Below are positions 11,614-23,822 of a stretch of 64,000 nucleotides of DNA, piece after piece; within the stretch, counting starts at the first letter, position 1, and each line of letters begins with the position of its first letter. The stretch comes from Coprinus comatus. Its lineage: Eukaryota; Basidiomycota; Agaricomycetes; Agaricales; Agaricaceae. The DNA lies in the NCBI GenBank assembly GCA_034638255.1, contig JAWPGT010000048.1:1-64000 (forward strand), given 5' to 3'. The position numbers and the translations under genes are program-made. A model generated the notes under the pieces. The model saw nothing but the letters and a program-made list of their open reading frames with translations, had not been told where the DNA came from and made no database searches.

Positions 11614-14600
11614 TTACAATTGAGGATCTAGAGGGCTGCAGTTCCTATGCGAGTCAAATGGTTCAAAGCATCCCGGCATATCCTGTAATGTGGAGGTACC
11701 CGATAGTTCTCCAGAACCCTGAATAAAAATGAATGAAGCTACGAAGAGGACAACAATAATGGCGAGATAGGGTGCAAAGAGTTGTAGCAGAAGATCGAAG
11801 TTGAAGTTGATAGCAATTTCATCTTCTGATATGAATTCGGCATCAGGAGTAATATGTGGAGGAGCAGGTGCGGACAAGGGAAGGGAAAGCGGAGATATGT
11901 AAACCCAAGAAACAAAATTTGCCTCATTAGTCAACTCATCCTCGGTTAGGTGAATATCATTGTTGGTCATTTTGATAACGGTGTAGAAATTGGTCGCAAT
12001 GGCACGGGATGGCATCCTTTGAACTTCTCTGGGTCCTCGAACGATAAGAGCCAGATTACTTGAAATAGTATTAGCATGTAATAAAATGTGGCTTCGTGGA
12101 ATATGCTCACCTGTTTACCGTCTCATCATCATCCTCTTCCTCAAGAATTCTGGCCAATATGAAGGTTAAAGTCCTACGCCACTCGAGGTCATGGGGATTA
12201 TATGTGACACGATGCGTCCGGTTTAACTCTCTGGATCCTCGCACAACAAGTGCCATAGAACTTCAAGTTGTTAGAATTGGGGCCATGATATGCAGATTCG
12301 AAAAGCACTCACTTGTTTGCGTTCTCACCATGGCGCTCATTGTTGATAATAAGAGTTGAAACGATTGCCTCCTGTTTCTCTGAGACATTTCCTACATGTG
12401 TGGTATGACGAGGGATCCTTTGAAGTTTCCTGGATCCTCGTAAAATAAGAGCCATAGAGCTGATAGTCTTTGTCAAATTTTCGATTCTCGAGGATAATAG
12501 TCTGCTACTCACCTTGGATGGTTCTCTTCTGCTTTCTCCTCCTGTCGTTCCTCCTTCTTAGCCTCATGCATAACGACAGAACCGCTTTGCAAGATCTCGG
12601 TAGCATAATGTTCGACGCGATCTCCCTTGAGAGCCTTGGCTAGATCATGAACGGGTAGCTTCCTGGGTCGTGGCTTCACTTCCCCCAATACTCTCTTCAA
12701 TCCATCCAAACAACTTTCTCCCTTCACAATGACCCTCTCCCTAACAGCTACCCCATGAATATCATCTTCATGAACCGAAACACGTATCCAGATTTCAGGA
12801 ATTGGGAAATAGACATTGCAAGGTCCACAATTCAACGCCAACGTCTGGAAATAATCACCTTTCTCCTCGAGGCCCTCGTCAACTCCACCACCTCCTTTAC
12901 AGCTCTTCAACATGTCTGCGTCATAATCAGAGACCATGATCCAAATATCGGGAATCGGAAAATGTACATCGAACAATTGAAAGTCAGATGTGGAGAAATC
13001 GGAGCGAGATGATGATTGGGACATGCATTCTCCTTTTTCATTCGCATCAACACATTCAAACCACAACTTCCTCCCATTGATGACGCGAGGGAGTACATCA
13101 TCCCCTTTGTCGTCCGTTCTATACACTTGGTGTGTCTGATCTGGATCAAAAGTCGAAGACGAGGCAGATGTTGACAAGTGAGACGAAGTCGTAGTTTCAT
13201 TGTCAAGTCCATCCTCTACAGAGTCAATCATCTTTTCATCCAATTCTACACAACACTCATTCTTCATAGTCTCTGGACCCTTCCCACATGTCCAAGGATT
13301 ATGCCACATATCTTCATCGAAATCAGAGCTGGCTTCACCATGTACCAAACTCTCACACACTACACAATCCCATATATGTCCGTCATCCACATTCTCGATT
13401 GGCTTTGTTTTGATGATGACAATGGGAGGAACGGAGGGGAATAGACCAAGGATGTTAATTGTTGAGAGTGTGGTACCATATTCGTCGTCATCATTGTTGG
13501 CTTCATTATGAGTGGAGACAAAAGATCTGGATGAAGAGATAGAGCCTGCGTTTGCGTTGGTACCAGAGTCAGGAATGAGATACTCTTTAAGAGGAGCTGT
13601 GTCTTGACCAAATGCCTCTCGAGAATGCTCTGTGATAGCTGTACCTGCATCCTCCACAACACAAACATCTTCCAACTTATTCTTATCCACGTCCTTCATA
13701 ACCTCTTCCTTCCTCAAATCTTCCTCATACACAGAAACACTAATCCAAATCCTTGGAACAGGGAAATAATAATTGCAAGGTCCTGCATTCAATGTCAAAG
13801 TGTCCAACTCGTGATCCTTCTCTAAGAAACCACCCTCTCTCTCCTTCATAATCTTAGCATCCACGGCTTTAATCTTATCTTCATCGTAGTCGGAAACCAC
13901 AATCCAGATACCAGGGATGGGGAAGTAGATATCGCATGCTTTGACGTCGATTGTTGAGAAATGTGAATAGGATGAAGATTCCGAGACGTGATCTTCATCC
14001 TCTTTCGAGTCACCACCACTCTCCTGTTCATACCATGCCTTTGGTTTAGTGTTCTCAGTGTTCTGTACGTTGGTTTCATCAGCATCCTTGGGAACTACTT
14101 GTTCTTCGACGACGGGAACATCAGCGTTGGATATGGTGATTGGTTCGACTCCATCTTTCTCCTCACACTCTCCTGAATCCTTGCAGATCTCCTTGATATC
14201 ATTATCCTTGTTGATGAGCTTGATATTTGGAGTGAAAAATCGGGGCACGATAGGAAAGAGATCAAGAATATCACCAAGGTCGCCATCTTGTGTCCCATCG
14301 CTAGACCAGCTCTGATTGCATTGATTACCCTCATCATAAATATCGTCATCATCATCCTCAGCGTTCTTTCCGACATCCTTGCTCAGAACAATGCATGGAG
14401 GAGGTTGGGCTGTAGGAAATTGGTCAAGCATTGATTTAAGATTGCCGTCATCGTCACTAGAGGTGGATGATTCGGTACCGGAAAAGGAGCCGTCCTCTGC
14501 ATCAACAGTGGTGGGTGGAGTATCTTCTGGTACAAGGACCTCCTGGGTATCGTCCATAGTGTTTACTTTTCCATTGGCATCATTGACCTTGTACTTAGAA

Positions 14601-15287
14601 TCTTCCACTGTATAATAGCTTGATGAAGAGGATTCAGGTTCACCAACGGCCTCGAAGGGCTTGTTCTTCAGATTCGATGTTTTAGGAAGGGCTATTGAGG
14701 GTGGAGCATAAGTTGATTATATGATGATAGAGAATCGTTAAATCAATCTCTACCTTTCATGTGTTGGATCCATGCTGCTCGAACACGTGCAATGCCAGAG
14801 AGCCTGTCTTTCTTGTAGTAGTGATAGAGCACTGTCCAGAGAATGTCAACCTTTACTAAGGAAAATAATAATGTAGGAACTTACTGAACAAACGTTTTGC
14901 CTTCTCATTTTCGTGTTCTTTCTTCTTCATCTTAAAAGCGACAGCTGCTCCGTTGTCCTCATCTTCCCATTCATCCTCCCCTTTGTCCGAGAGGCTGACA
15001 GGAACAATAAGTGTCACACTGGCTTTGTCCTGTTTCTTAACTTTCTTCTGAAAAAGTTCTGTTTCGCGGCTTGTCGATTCCTCAGTAATATTCAAAGATA
15101 TTCAGCACGTACTGAGAAGTTTTCTTCCGTTCTTGATCATCTCTGTTTCCCTAATTTTCTTCAGACCCTTGATGTCAACCGCATCCTTGATAATGAACTT
15201 GGCGGAGACCTCTACAGTGGGTCCAGCGGTAGGAGGTCCAGGTCCGGAATCAGGTGTGTCGTCGGTGTCTAGTTTGATGTTCTCCAT
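11614..15287 (-). CDS. Large acidic repeat protein with C-terminal membrane segment, family unknown
   Basis: I do not recognise this gene. Exons run from ATG 15287 through short N-terminal exons (a KFIIKD part, a Lys/Glu-rich part, a YHYYKK part), a long exon ending at 12513, then three small-to-medium exons 12313-12459, 12111-12260 and 11614-12058. The long exon holds two about 87-residue repeats (13715-13978 and 12758-13015), each with two cores of the form FPxPxIWIxVS followed by acidic residues. Three looser cores of the type LFPxxP lie before and between them (about 14400, 14250 and 13440). The last three exons all start after phase-2 introns with a motif like SSMALILRGSRKLQR, which indicates exon duplication. 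A hydrophobic span (YLAIIVVLFVASFIFI) near the end suggests a tail anchor. Total length is about 1,050 residues. N-terminal splice sites are approximate. Confidence 0.75.
12758..13978 (-). repeat. Two internal domain repeats in the unknown repeat protein
   Basis: Copies at 13715-13978 and 12758-13015 share the order Ser-rich, FSTxD, FPIPxIWIxVSDYD, Gly-rich linker, LxTLxLNxGPCN, YFPxPxIWIxVSVxEDD. Copies are about 740 bases apart. Each copy is itself an internal duplication of the FP-IWI core. Confidence 0.85.
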
Positions 15288-16821
15288 TGTTTCTTTCTGG
15301 TGGTGATATAATATAAGGTTCAGACAACAGGTAGATATGGATGCGTACGTTGAAAGCTTCAGGAAATGCTGGGCAGGGTAATATATATGATCATTTTGAA
15401 ACATCCTTGCCAGCCTCTTGATCGTGTGGAGTTGAAGAACGATATTGTCAGCCTGTGGTCACCATGTTGCAAACGCCCGGGCGAAAATTTCTGAGATGAG
15501 GAGTTTCATATCGATGCGAGCATTATATAATTTCCGGAGATTTATCGAAGCATATGAACGGAATGGCACGCATTGTATCGTGCGCAAGTCAAGTCGTGCA
15601 TGGTTAGTAACAACTTCAATTATGTGCTTGCATGCCGGGCACGGCTCCCGGCCCGCCTTCCAGGTCACCGAAGCCAACGTTCGATGTTGTGTTGGCAGTT
15701 GCGCCCTACAGACTACCATACCTATGAAATTTGAACACAGCGAGCTACATGTTTCCCTGTATCCAGATGCCAAACCACGTGATTCAAATCCTCGGGTATA
15801 AAGATTCGTTTCCAAGCGACTTTTGCTTCCTCACGAGCTTCGGGAATTCAGGAATCATTAATCAGCACCCATTCCTTCCTAACAAAGGTCTCAATTAGTG
15901 GTCTATTTGCGCTAATTACTCTATATGAGACACCATGTTTGGGCTGCTAGTGGGCACTTGACGAGTCTCGTAGACTGCGCCAACCTGATACTTATCCAGG
16001 CTGCTACTTGGGTACCTTGGAGAGAGGCATTGGTAGATACTAAAAATGTGCTTGGATGTTCTATAAATAATGACTTTGGGGGGAAACAGGCCGCGACGGT
16101 GGTGAGAGCATACCTAAATATGCTAAATATGATGCCCAGTCGGCAAGTGCCATAGCAGTGAAATAGTTACGTCAATGGACTTGTGAAACGTGCAAGTTTG
16201 GTGCCAGCAGTACCCACAACACATGGTCAAGAACTTGTAAAGATAAACTCATGGATGTGTCAAAAGCCATATGAGTTGACCCAGATAATAGAAACCATGA
16301 CCATGCTCCACGTTCTAGTGACTCACTTATCAATCTTTTATAAATACAATCATACTATTAATATCAGATTAATATATTATTAGCTTCCCAACAAGTTGAC
16401 ACATCATCTTGTCACCCTCTTTTATCGATGATCATCGACATCATTCCCAAAGTCCCCTTCAGACATCAGGCCATTCTGTCCTCGCTGTATATAATTGAAA
16501 TCCGAGTAACTTTTTTTTGGTGATACCAGAAAATCTGCACCAAAAAAGGGACTTTTTTCCTGGCAGATTATTGACAACTTTCTCTAGCCTAGACCTTGAC
16601 GATCGAAAAAAGATTTGTCACATGGATATCTCAACTTCGTTAGCTTCTCCGCGTGATCGGAGCTTCGAAATGGGCGCGAACCTCATTCTACACGCAGTTG
16701 CAACGATAATACTCCATCGTACTCGTACTAATGCACACATGGCGCAGTGATACACTTCCCGCTTTTGAAAATATATAAATGATAGAAACTCGTGGGGGTT
16801 TGTGAGCATCAAGGTCTACAC
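15288..16821. other. Intergenic; overlapping antisense open frames at 15445-15815
   Basis: Two opposite open frames of 118 codons each overlap almost completely (15445-15801 plus, 15459-15815 minus). The minus frame contains a CPAC motif. Neither resembles a known family and at least one must be a shadow. The remaining sequence up to the carboxypeptidase shows nothing else. Confidence 0.35.
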
Positions 16822-18953
16822 ATGAAACTCCTCAATCTTGCGTTTCTTACTTCCATTCCGCTGATCGTCAGTGCCACTGGCCAGATCCCTGTCGTTGATG
16901 GAGTTATTGGAGGGGTTAGCAATGCAACTAGTTCATTCAAGGAGTCCTTATCCTTTGGTACACAAGCAACCACACCAGGAAAGCTTCGCTTCAAAGAAAA
17001 TTCTGGAATCTGTGGTAAGTTGTTATTATTCGAATTCCGATGTCCCTTTTTGACAAGTTATGAAGAAACTACACCTGGAGTGAACCAGGTCTCTGGCTAT
17101 GGTGATTTGACTGCTACTCAGAGCATTTGGTGAGCCTATCTGACGATTATGATGGAATACCACCCAGTAGCTGATAAACGTATGTCAGGTTTTGGTTCTT
17201 CGAATCTCGAAAGAACCCTGACACAGCTCCTTTAGCCCTTTGGTTCAATGGCGGAGTAAGTTATTGTCGATTATGGCGATTTGTAGAAATATAAGTGACT
17301 ATTTTTTATGCAGCCTGGGAGCTCCAGTATGATTGGTTTGCTTCAAGAAAATGGACCATGTCGTATTACCAATGATACGAAATCTGTCACCCTCAATAAA
17401 TACTCGTGGAATAACGAAGCAAATGTCTTATATATCGATCAACCAGTAGGAGTGGGTTTCTCGCATGGTGATCTGGCAGTCGGCACTTCGCAACAAGCTG
17501 CTGCTGCTATTTGGAATTTTATGCAAATATTCTTTTCCGATCCCCGTTTCGCCAAATATCAACAGAACAACTTGGCCATCTGGACAGAATCGTAAGTGGA
17601 AGGTCTTGCACTATCAGTTTATCAACTGATATATTATTGCTATTGTTAGCTATGGCGGGCATTACGGACCAACATTTGCAGCGTGAGTATTGTAGTATTT
17701 ATTGTTGATCATGTAGTACTAATTCTATCTTTAGACACTTCTTGGCACAGAACGTTGCTATTGATCAAGGAACTATCTCTGGTCTTAAGCTCAACCTGAA
17801 AGTCTTGGGAGTTGGGGACGGCTTGACCGTAAGTTTTATAATAACCATTCCAAGATCACAGCTGAGTCGCTTATGGCAACCAGGATCCTCTTTTGCAATA
17901 CCCTGGATATATGGACTATGCGGCTAGCAATCCTTATCACCCTCTAGTATCATCTTCGGTCATCTCCCGACCAATACGGCTTGGACGTCGTCAAATGGCT
18001 GTCGCAGCAAGGTATAAATATTATTTTCTTTTTATATCCCTAGTGATTTTCTCACACTACGCATCTTTTAGATTACAAATTGCTATAATGGAGGGTCAAA
18101 CTCTGTTTGCTCTTCTGCTCAAAGCTATTGCAACAACAACGTTTTGTCCCCCTTGGCAGGAAACTGGGATGTATGCTATTCAATTTTTTCCGATATCGGA
18201 GACTAATTACCGTCATTCTATGGTAGGTTTACTATGTCCCTACGGCGAATCCCGATCCATACCCACCATCGATTACGAGCTACCTGAGATCGGTTGCTTC
18301 TACAATTGGAGCTGAATCAACTTGGCAAATGACTAATAACAATGTCTACAGCAACTTCGCAGCCACAGGTACTTGAAAGTTGAAAGTGGAGAGTCTTTCC
18401 TTGAGTCATACTGAATATTTCTTTGTTTTCCAGGAGACTGGATGCGCAACTCTCGACCAGACCTCGAGACTGTGATTAACGCAGGTGTGAGTAGTATTTA
18501 TTTGCTGTTAAACCTTTAACTTCATGCTCATTACGATTTTCTAGGTTCGAACACTAATCTTTGATGGTGATGCAGTAAGTGTTGATCAAGTATTTCACTG
18601 CATGACTCAGCAAATTCTAGGATTATATTTTGAATTATGTTGGAGTTGAAGCTATGGTGGATGCCCTTCAGACAAAGTTCACGTCGGAATATCATTCCAA
18701 AGAACTATCAACTTGGACTGTCGACGGAGAGGAGGCTGGTCTATTTAAGAACGCTGGCACATTTTCATATCTCCGTGTCTTTGGGGCCGGTCACGAAGTT
18801 CCAGCTTACAAGGTATGCCACAAATTCAATTCATTGGATAGTAATTACCGAATAATCACAATATTTTTTCAGTTCGGCAAACTCGATTATGGTCAGGCAG
18901 CTGAGCAAATGTTCCTGCAAATTATGAGAGATCAATCGATCTCCTCAACATAA
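16822..18953 (+). CDS. Secreted serine carboxypeptidase, peptidase family S10 (one probable frame slip)
   Basis: It releases C-terminal amino acids in the vacuole or outside the cell. The N-terminus MKLLNLAFLTSIPLIVSATG is a clear signal peptide. Family landmarks appear in order across about ten exons: LWFNGGPGSSS, the nucleophile segment TESYGGHYGP (about 17588-17670), the GDGLTDP region, the cysteine-rich CYNGG segment, the catalytic Asp in LIFDGDADY (about 18555) and the catalytic His in FGAGHEVP (about 18785). Between HPLVSSS and NTAWTSSNGC the frame changes at 17961-17970 with no plausible intron. One extra C in the CCC run restores it. The gene is otherwise complete, with stop TAA 18951-18953. 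Closest in style to cathepsin A or carboxypeptidase S1-like fungal enzymes. Confidence 0.88.
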
Positions 18954-20004
18954 AACACTGGACTGGTAATTACTTGTTAATCCCACTTCTGCGTTTACTT
19001 ACTCCCTGGCAAGTTTCGAAATTGGTGTCTGGTACATTTTAGTACATGTAATGGCTCTTCGTATTTTCTGAGAATATCATCTCGGCATTTACGTCACACC
19101 TGGCCATACTACACTTTTTACCACGATCTTCCTTTGATCAGAGCTTCGGCTCAAGGCTACTCAAGGGCACTTTTAGTCAAGGGTCTTTCTCCGGCCACTA
19201 TGTATACAACCGAATTTCGTTGCAAATTTTACGGACACACTGCTAAGATGGAGTTACATTGGACCTCAAAAAATATTTTGTAAAATGTTTCCATGCCTAC
19301 TCCACATTTTGCGAAGCCTTTGAACGCTATTTATAAATTTTGTGTCTTCGATAGTCATCAGCCCTACTATCATTGACCAGATGTTCGTTTTTCCCACAAG
19401 TTCGTTTCGTAACGGTGCGCATGATCGTGACCATCACTGATAATTCAAACTCCGCAGGCTGATTTTGACCGACACGCAACACCAAGTTATTTTAAGCACA
19501 GATCATATCAAAGCGATCATTACGATCAAATTAATTGATAATCCGCTATGCCGGCCTCGGCAAGAGTGACAACGTACCAAAAAGTCAGTCCTTCAGTTTA
19601 TTGAATTTTGGCAAACGAATTTATAGAATAGTGTACATAAGGTCCTGGATTTGAAATACCAAACAAGAAATAGAGTATGTTGGATGACGGTGTTTTAAAA
19701 ATCAAAATACGAACTTGTGGGAAAAACGAACATCTGGTCAATGATAGTATGCAGTAGTGACACAGGTGTATAAATTCGGAGTGGGCTCCGAATATGTAGC
19801 TGATTTCCCACTAAAAGCCACCACGACCATGTGTCAAGTGTGCCATCTTCCACATTAGTCCACATTATCTTAGATTATCTTGAACATGTCACCACAAACC
19901 CACGAAAGTCGAAGTCCTCAAAAAGGCAAAGGGCCCTCTTCCAACTTAAACCTGATTAACTCCCATCCTCTCACCGACAAGAAACCTCCCAAGAGATTAC
20001 TACC
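18954..20004. other. Intergenic containing a MITE-like element
   Basis: No coding sequence was seen apart from the element at 19365-19749. The sequence 3' of the carboxypeptidase and 5' of the ThDP enzyme shows nothing else. Confidence 0.5.
19365..19749. mobile_element. MITE-like element with perfect 41-bp terminal inverted repeats
   Basis: The left end 19365-19405 and right end 19709-19749 are exact reverse complements over 41 bases, starting TACTATCATTGACCAG. They enclose 303 bases with no open frame of note. Size and structure fit a non-autonomous DNA transposon. No convincing target-site duplication was found directly outside the ends, so the class is unassigned. Confidence 0.7.
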
Positions 20005-22206
20005 ATGTACACCGCATCATCTTTGTTCTTGAAGACTCTTGCGGACATTGGAATAACACATGTGTTCGTGAATTGGGGCTCGGATCATCCAGCACTGCTA
20101 GAGGACTTGGAGCGACAACGCGTGGAGAACGGGGATACTTCGATGCAAATCATTACTTGTCCTAACGAAATGGTGGCATTAAGCGCAGCGCAAGGATATG
20201 GTCAGGTTGTGGGTAAACCAGCAGCTGTCATCGTGCATGTTGATGTTGGTACGCAGGCAAGTGGTCTTCCAGGATATTCTATTATTCGTCAAAGTTAACA
20301 AAAGATAAATAGGCCATGGCGGGTGCTATACACAATGCGGATCGCAGTCGTACTCCCATCCTCATATACGCTGGGGCATCGCCATTCAGCTGTGAGAGAG
20401 AACATAAGGGAACCAGGAATGAATGGATCATGTGGTTGCAAGGTGAATTGTGTCGGTTTGAGCGAAGTGACGCTTCTCTGATGGGCCATCAATCAACTTT
20501 ATTTCAAAATTAGATATCCCGGATCAAGCTGCTATCGTGCGCCAGTACATGCGCTTCACTTCCCAATTAAATAGTGCATTAACTATCCCGAATGTTATAC
20601 GTCGGGGTCTTCAATTGTGAGTGGAGAGGCATAAAACCTTGGTTTTTATATTCCAATTAAAAATCATTTTTCTAGTGCAACAAGTGACCTAAGGGCCCCG
20701 TCTACCTATGGGGTCGACGTGAGATAATGGAAGAAGAGATCAGTGAATCTAGCTATGAAACTGCAGATACGAGCATTGAAAAATGGCCCTCTGTAGAAGG
20801 GGGTCAACTTTCTCCTACCGGTAAGGACACTTTTTTTCTTTTTTGACGTTACTAAATGAATTCTTCATCAGTGGCTTCAAGGATCGCAAGTGCACTTCTT
20901 ACAGCTCAAAGCCCTCTCATAATTACTTCGCGTTTAGGACAAAATGTTCATGCTATACCCCCTCTCCTAACCTTATCCACTCTTCTCGCTATTCCCGTGC
21001 TCTCGACGATTCCTCAAGTCCTCAATTTCCCATACTCCCACCCAAATAATGTGGACATCACTTATTGTAGTGAAGGAGACTCGACAGATCACCTTCCAAA
21101 GCAGACGTGATTCTCGTGATTGATTCTGACCTCCCGTGGATCCCAGGACACCAATCTCCCAATTCTAGTGCCCGTATTTTTGTCATCGATAGCGCCGATC
21201 CTCTAAAGTATGGTATTGGTTACTCACATGTTCCTGCCGAGTTGGTTTGTAGAGCAGAGGCAGAGCATGCATTGACACAGCTAGTAGATTATGTGCGTAA
21301 TGCTGATGAGGAAGCTGCCTCTGTTGGAGAAGGTATCCTTGGAAGTCCACCCATCCTCAAGAGGGCTAAGGAACTGTCCGAAGATCACAAGGAAAGAACT
21401 AAGCAACGAGACCAAGCCGAATTAATTTATCCTGAAGTTTCACTTGATAAACAAGTTCCATCGTTTGATGGACGGAATCTTTTCGGCGTACTAAGGAAGA
21501 GTATTGAAATGCTCAGTCCTAGTAAAGGCGAAAAAACGTTGTTCGTGAACGAGGCACTCACCAATTATCCATTATTCTGGCAACATATGCGACCAGAACA
21601 CCCTGGAAGTTTTATAACTTCTGGTGGTTCATCTTTAGGTTGGTCGTTGGGAGCTGCAGTTGGAGCTTACTTAGGAGGTGAAGTGGCCAAGAAAGGTCAT
21701 GATCTCTTGGTTGTCGTTGTAGGGGATGGATCCTATATGTTCGGTGTTCCCAGCTCCGCTTATTGGATGGCGAGAAGATATGAAACAGTAAGTTTCATCA
21801 AGCTCCACACGATATAGATATCGTACTAATTTCATTGATTTAGCCATTCTTAACAATCGTCTTAAACAATGGAGGCTGGAATGTACGTGTAATCCTTTTT
21901 GTTATCATTATCGTTCTCTAACCTTGGCTTTAGGCACCGAAATATTCCATGCTATCCCTTCATCCTGATGGTTATGGAAGTAAGGCTTCTAGAGACAAAC
22001 TCAGTATTAGTTTTGGACCAATATGTCCAGACTATGCGCAAATTGCGGTTGCTGCATCTTCGGGATGGGCTTGGGGTAGACGCATTGGTGTTGGTGAATA
22101 TAGTGGTAAAGAGGCATTGGAATCTAGTATTGTTGAGGCGTTGAAAGTTGTTCTGGAGGAAAAACGTTGCGCAGTGTTGGATTGCTTGTTACCTTCCATA
22201 CTATGA
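20005..22206 (+). CDS. Thiamine diphosphate-dependent enzyme, acetolactate synthase-like (two probable frame slips)
   Basis: It belongs to the ThDP superfamily that includes acetolactate synthase and benzoylformate decarboxylase; the substrate is unknown. The N-terminal PYR domain includes GITHVFVNWGSDHP and the cofactor-activating Glu in CPNEMVALSAAQGYG. The C-terminal PP domain has the ThDP motif GDGSYMFG (about 21723) followed across an intron by VLNNGGWN. The first intron (from about 20258) has a GC donor (GCAAGT). Frame changes near 20687 and 21098 have no intron to explain them; adding one base at each (C, then G) restores the conserved reading PKGPVYLWGRRE and ADVILVIDSDLPW. The product is about 590 residues, with stop TGA 22204-22206. 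It is either a recent pseudogene or affected by assembly errors. Confidence 0.85.
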
Positions 22207-23822
22207 GTAAGTAATTTCAGGGAGGCTGTAGGAAAAAGCCGTTTTTTAAAAGCATGTCGTTAACGACATGTAGTAGTTGATGACAATGTCACATTGGCAG
22301 CGGGATTTTAACAGCGTGTTGATTTTTTGTTATTTATGGCATTTCTACTTCGGATGGGATGCGTGGAGATCATCAAAAATGGCAATAAGTTCCGGCACGA
22401 GTCCCCCGACACTCGACACACGCAACACGAATGCCACCCTCTATCACGTCTAGTTATTTCTCACTTTCCGTCCCGCACCTCCGAGAGTGCATAGTATATC
22501 ATTCACTCTAGACTTTGGTAGGGTTTTTGCTCCAGTTCTCAATTTTTCCAGTGGATCTATTTTACCACTACTCCAGACTTACTAATCTGAAATGAAGTTA
22601 TGTGACAGAGAGTAGAAACGTCAGTATCTTCTTCAAGAATCAATACATGACCAGTCTATGTTTTCCCAATCATACGCTGCTTGTGGTTGATTATGAGTAA
22701 ATACTAAGGTGGCCGAAAGAAAAAGAAATAGCGGAACGTTCTAATATTTTTAAATATTATCTTCGTTTGAATATTTGTGTCTATTTTACATACTAGTGTC
22801 ATTAATAGTATGGTTGTTGGGAGTTAAATTTTGTATTACTTATGGCATTTGTACGGCATCCGTTGTGTAAAAATTGAAAATGTTTGACTATCGGCGCTCT
22901 CTAATGACGTCACTAACGACCAATCACACACATGGGTCAACTAAAATAGCACCTTGCCACTTTCTTGGGCGACAACGCTGTGGACTATTTCCAATCGCCG
23001 CCATTCATTTTATTATATATACATAACATAACAATGGACAAGGGTATCATGTACACATTTAATCAATCCTGGAGATAGATAGGAAGACACCAATACAACA
23101 TCGGAGGATGACCTCCTTTGGTTGATTTCCTTAATCAGCAGGATTCTTACGAGAAATGAAGCAGTGGGGTTGTCATTTCCCGGATGGATATGCATTTTAA
23201 TTCTCACCTTCGCCGGAAAATTGTCTCCAATACAAAAGAGAGGTCTCGCTTTTCATAAACTCGGCTTCAGGGTTCCATGTCTGTTGCTAGGTATCTTGAA
23301 GTTCTAGAGTGCATAGTTATTTCCGTTCTTTATGGAGTTCCCAATGTGCTGGAACCATATTCCGACAGGAAGGCGCGAATAGAACTTCACAACATGGTCA
23401 TATATTTAAGCCGACAACGGTCGAGGGATATAAATGCCATATCAGATGTAATAGAGGTCTCTTTATAGAAGAGAGGTGTACAGATATGGTCTCTTGCGAA
23501 GACTGACGTGGGTACAATGAATTAATACCGAGACAAGAAAAGACTACATGTGTGCCAAAGAAGAAACAAACACCATGTAAAACAGAATGCATGCAAAGAA
23601 CGAGGCTGTAGAAGCACATCAAACATAGTGGATGAGAAGCTTTAGTAGGCATAGATGACGATGATGAAAATTGCAGCGAACAGGAAGTTGGGGATCAAAT
23701 TAAGGGAATACATGGTCATGACATCATTAAGAGAGAAAAAACACTGCACGGCTGTCTCCGGACTCATTAACATTATCGCTGATATTCGGCCAAGGAGTGT
23801 TTCTATCTCACCATTAAATGAA
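22207..23822. other. Intergenic, no gene recognised
   Basis: Contains a perfect 18-bp palindrome at 22253-22270 just after the ThDP enzyme, and two related AT-rich passages sharing TTATGGCATTT near 22333 and 22840. No coding sequence is supported. Confidence 0.45.
22253..22270. other. Perfect 18-bp palindrome
   Basis: CATGTCGTTAACGACATG is its own reverse complement. It starts 47 bases after the ThDP-enzyme stop codon, so it could form a small hairpin in the 3' UTR or bind a dimeric protein. Confidence 0.7.

Noticed and set aside
15770..15805. B-box-like GATTCAAATCC
   Set aside because: No cloverleaf and no matching A box upstream.
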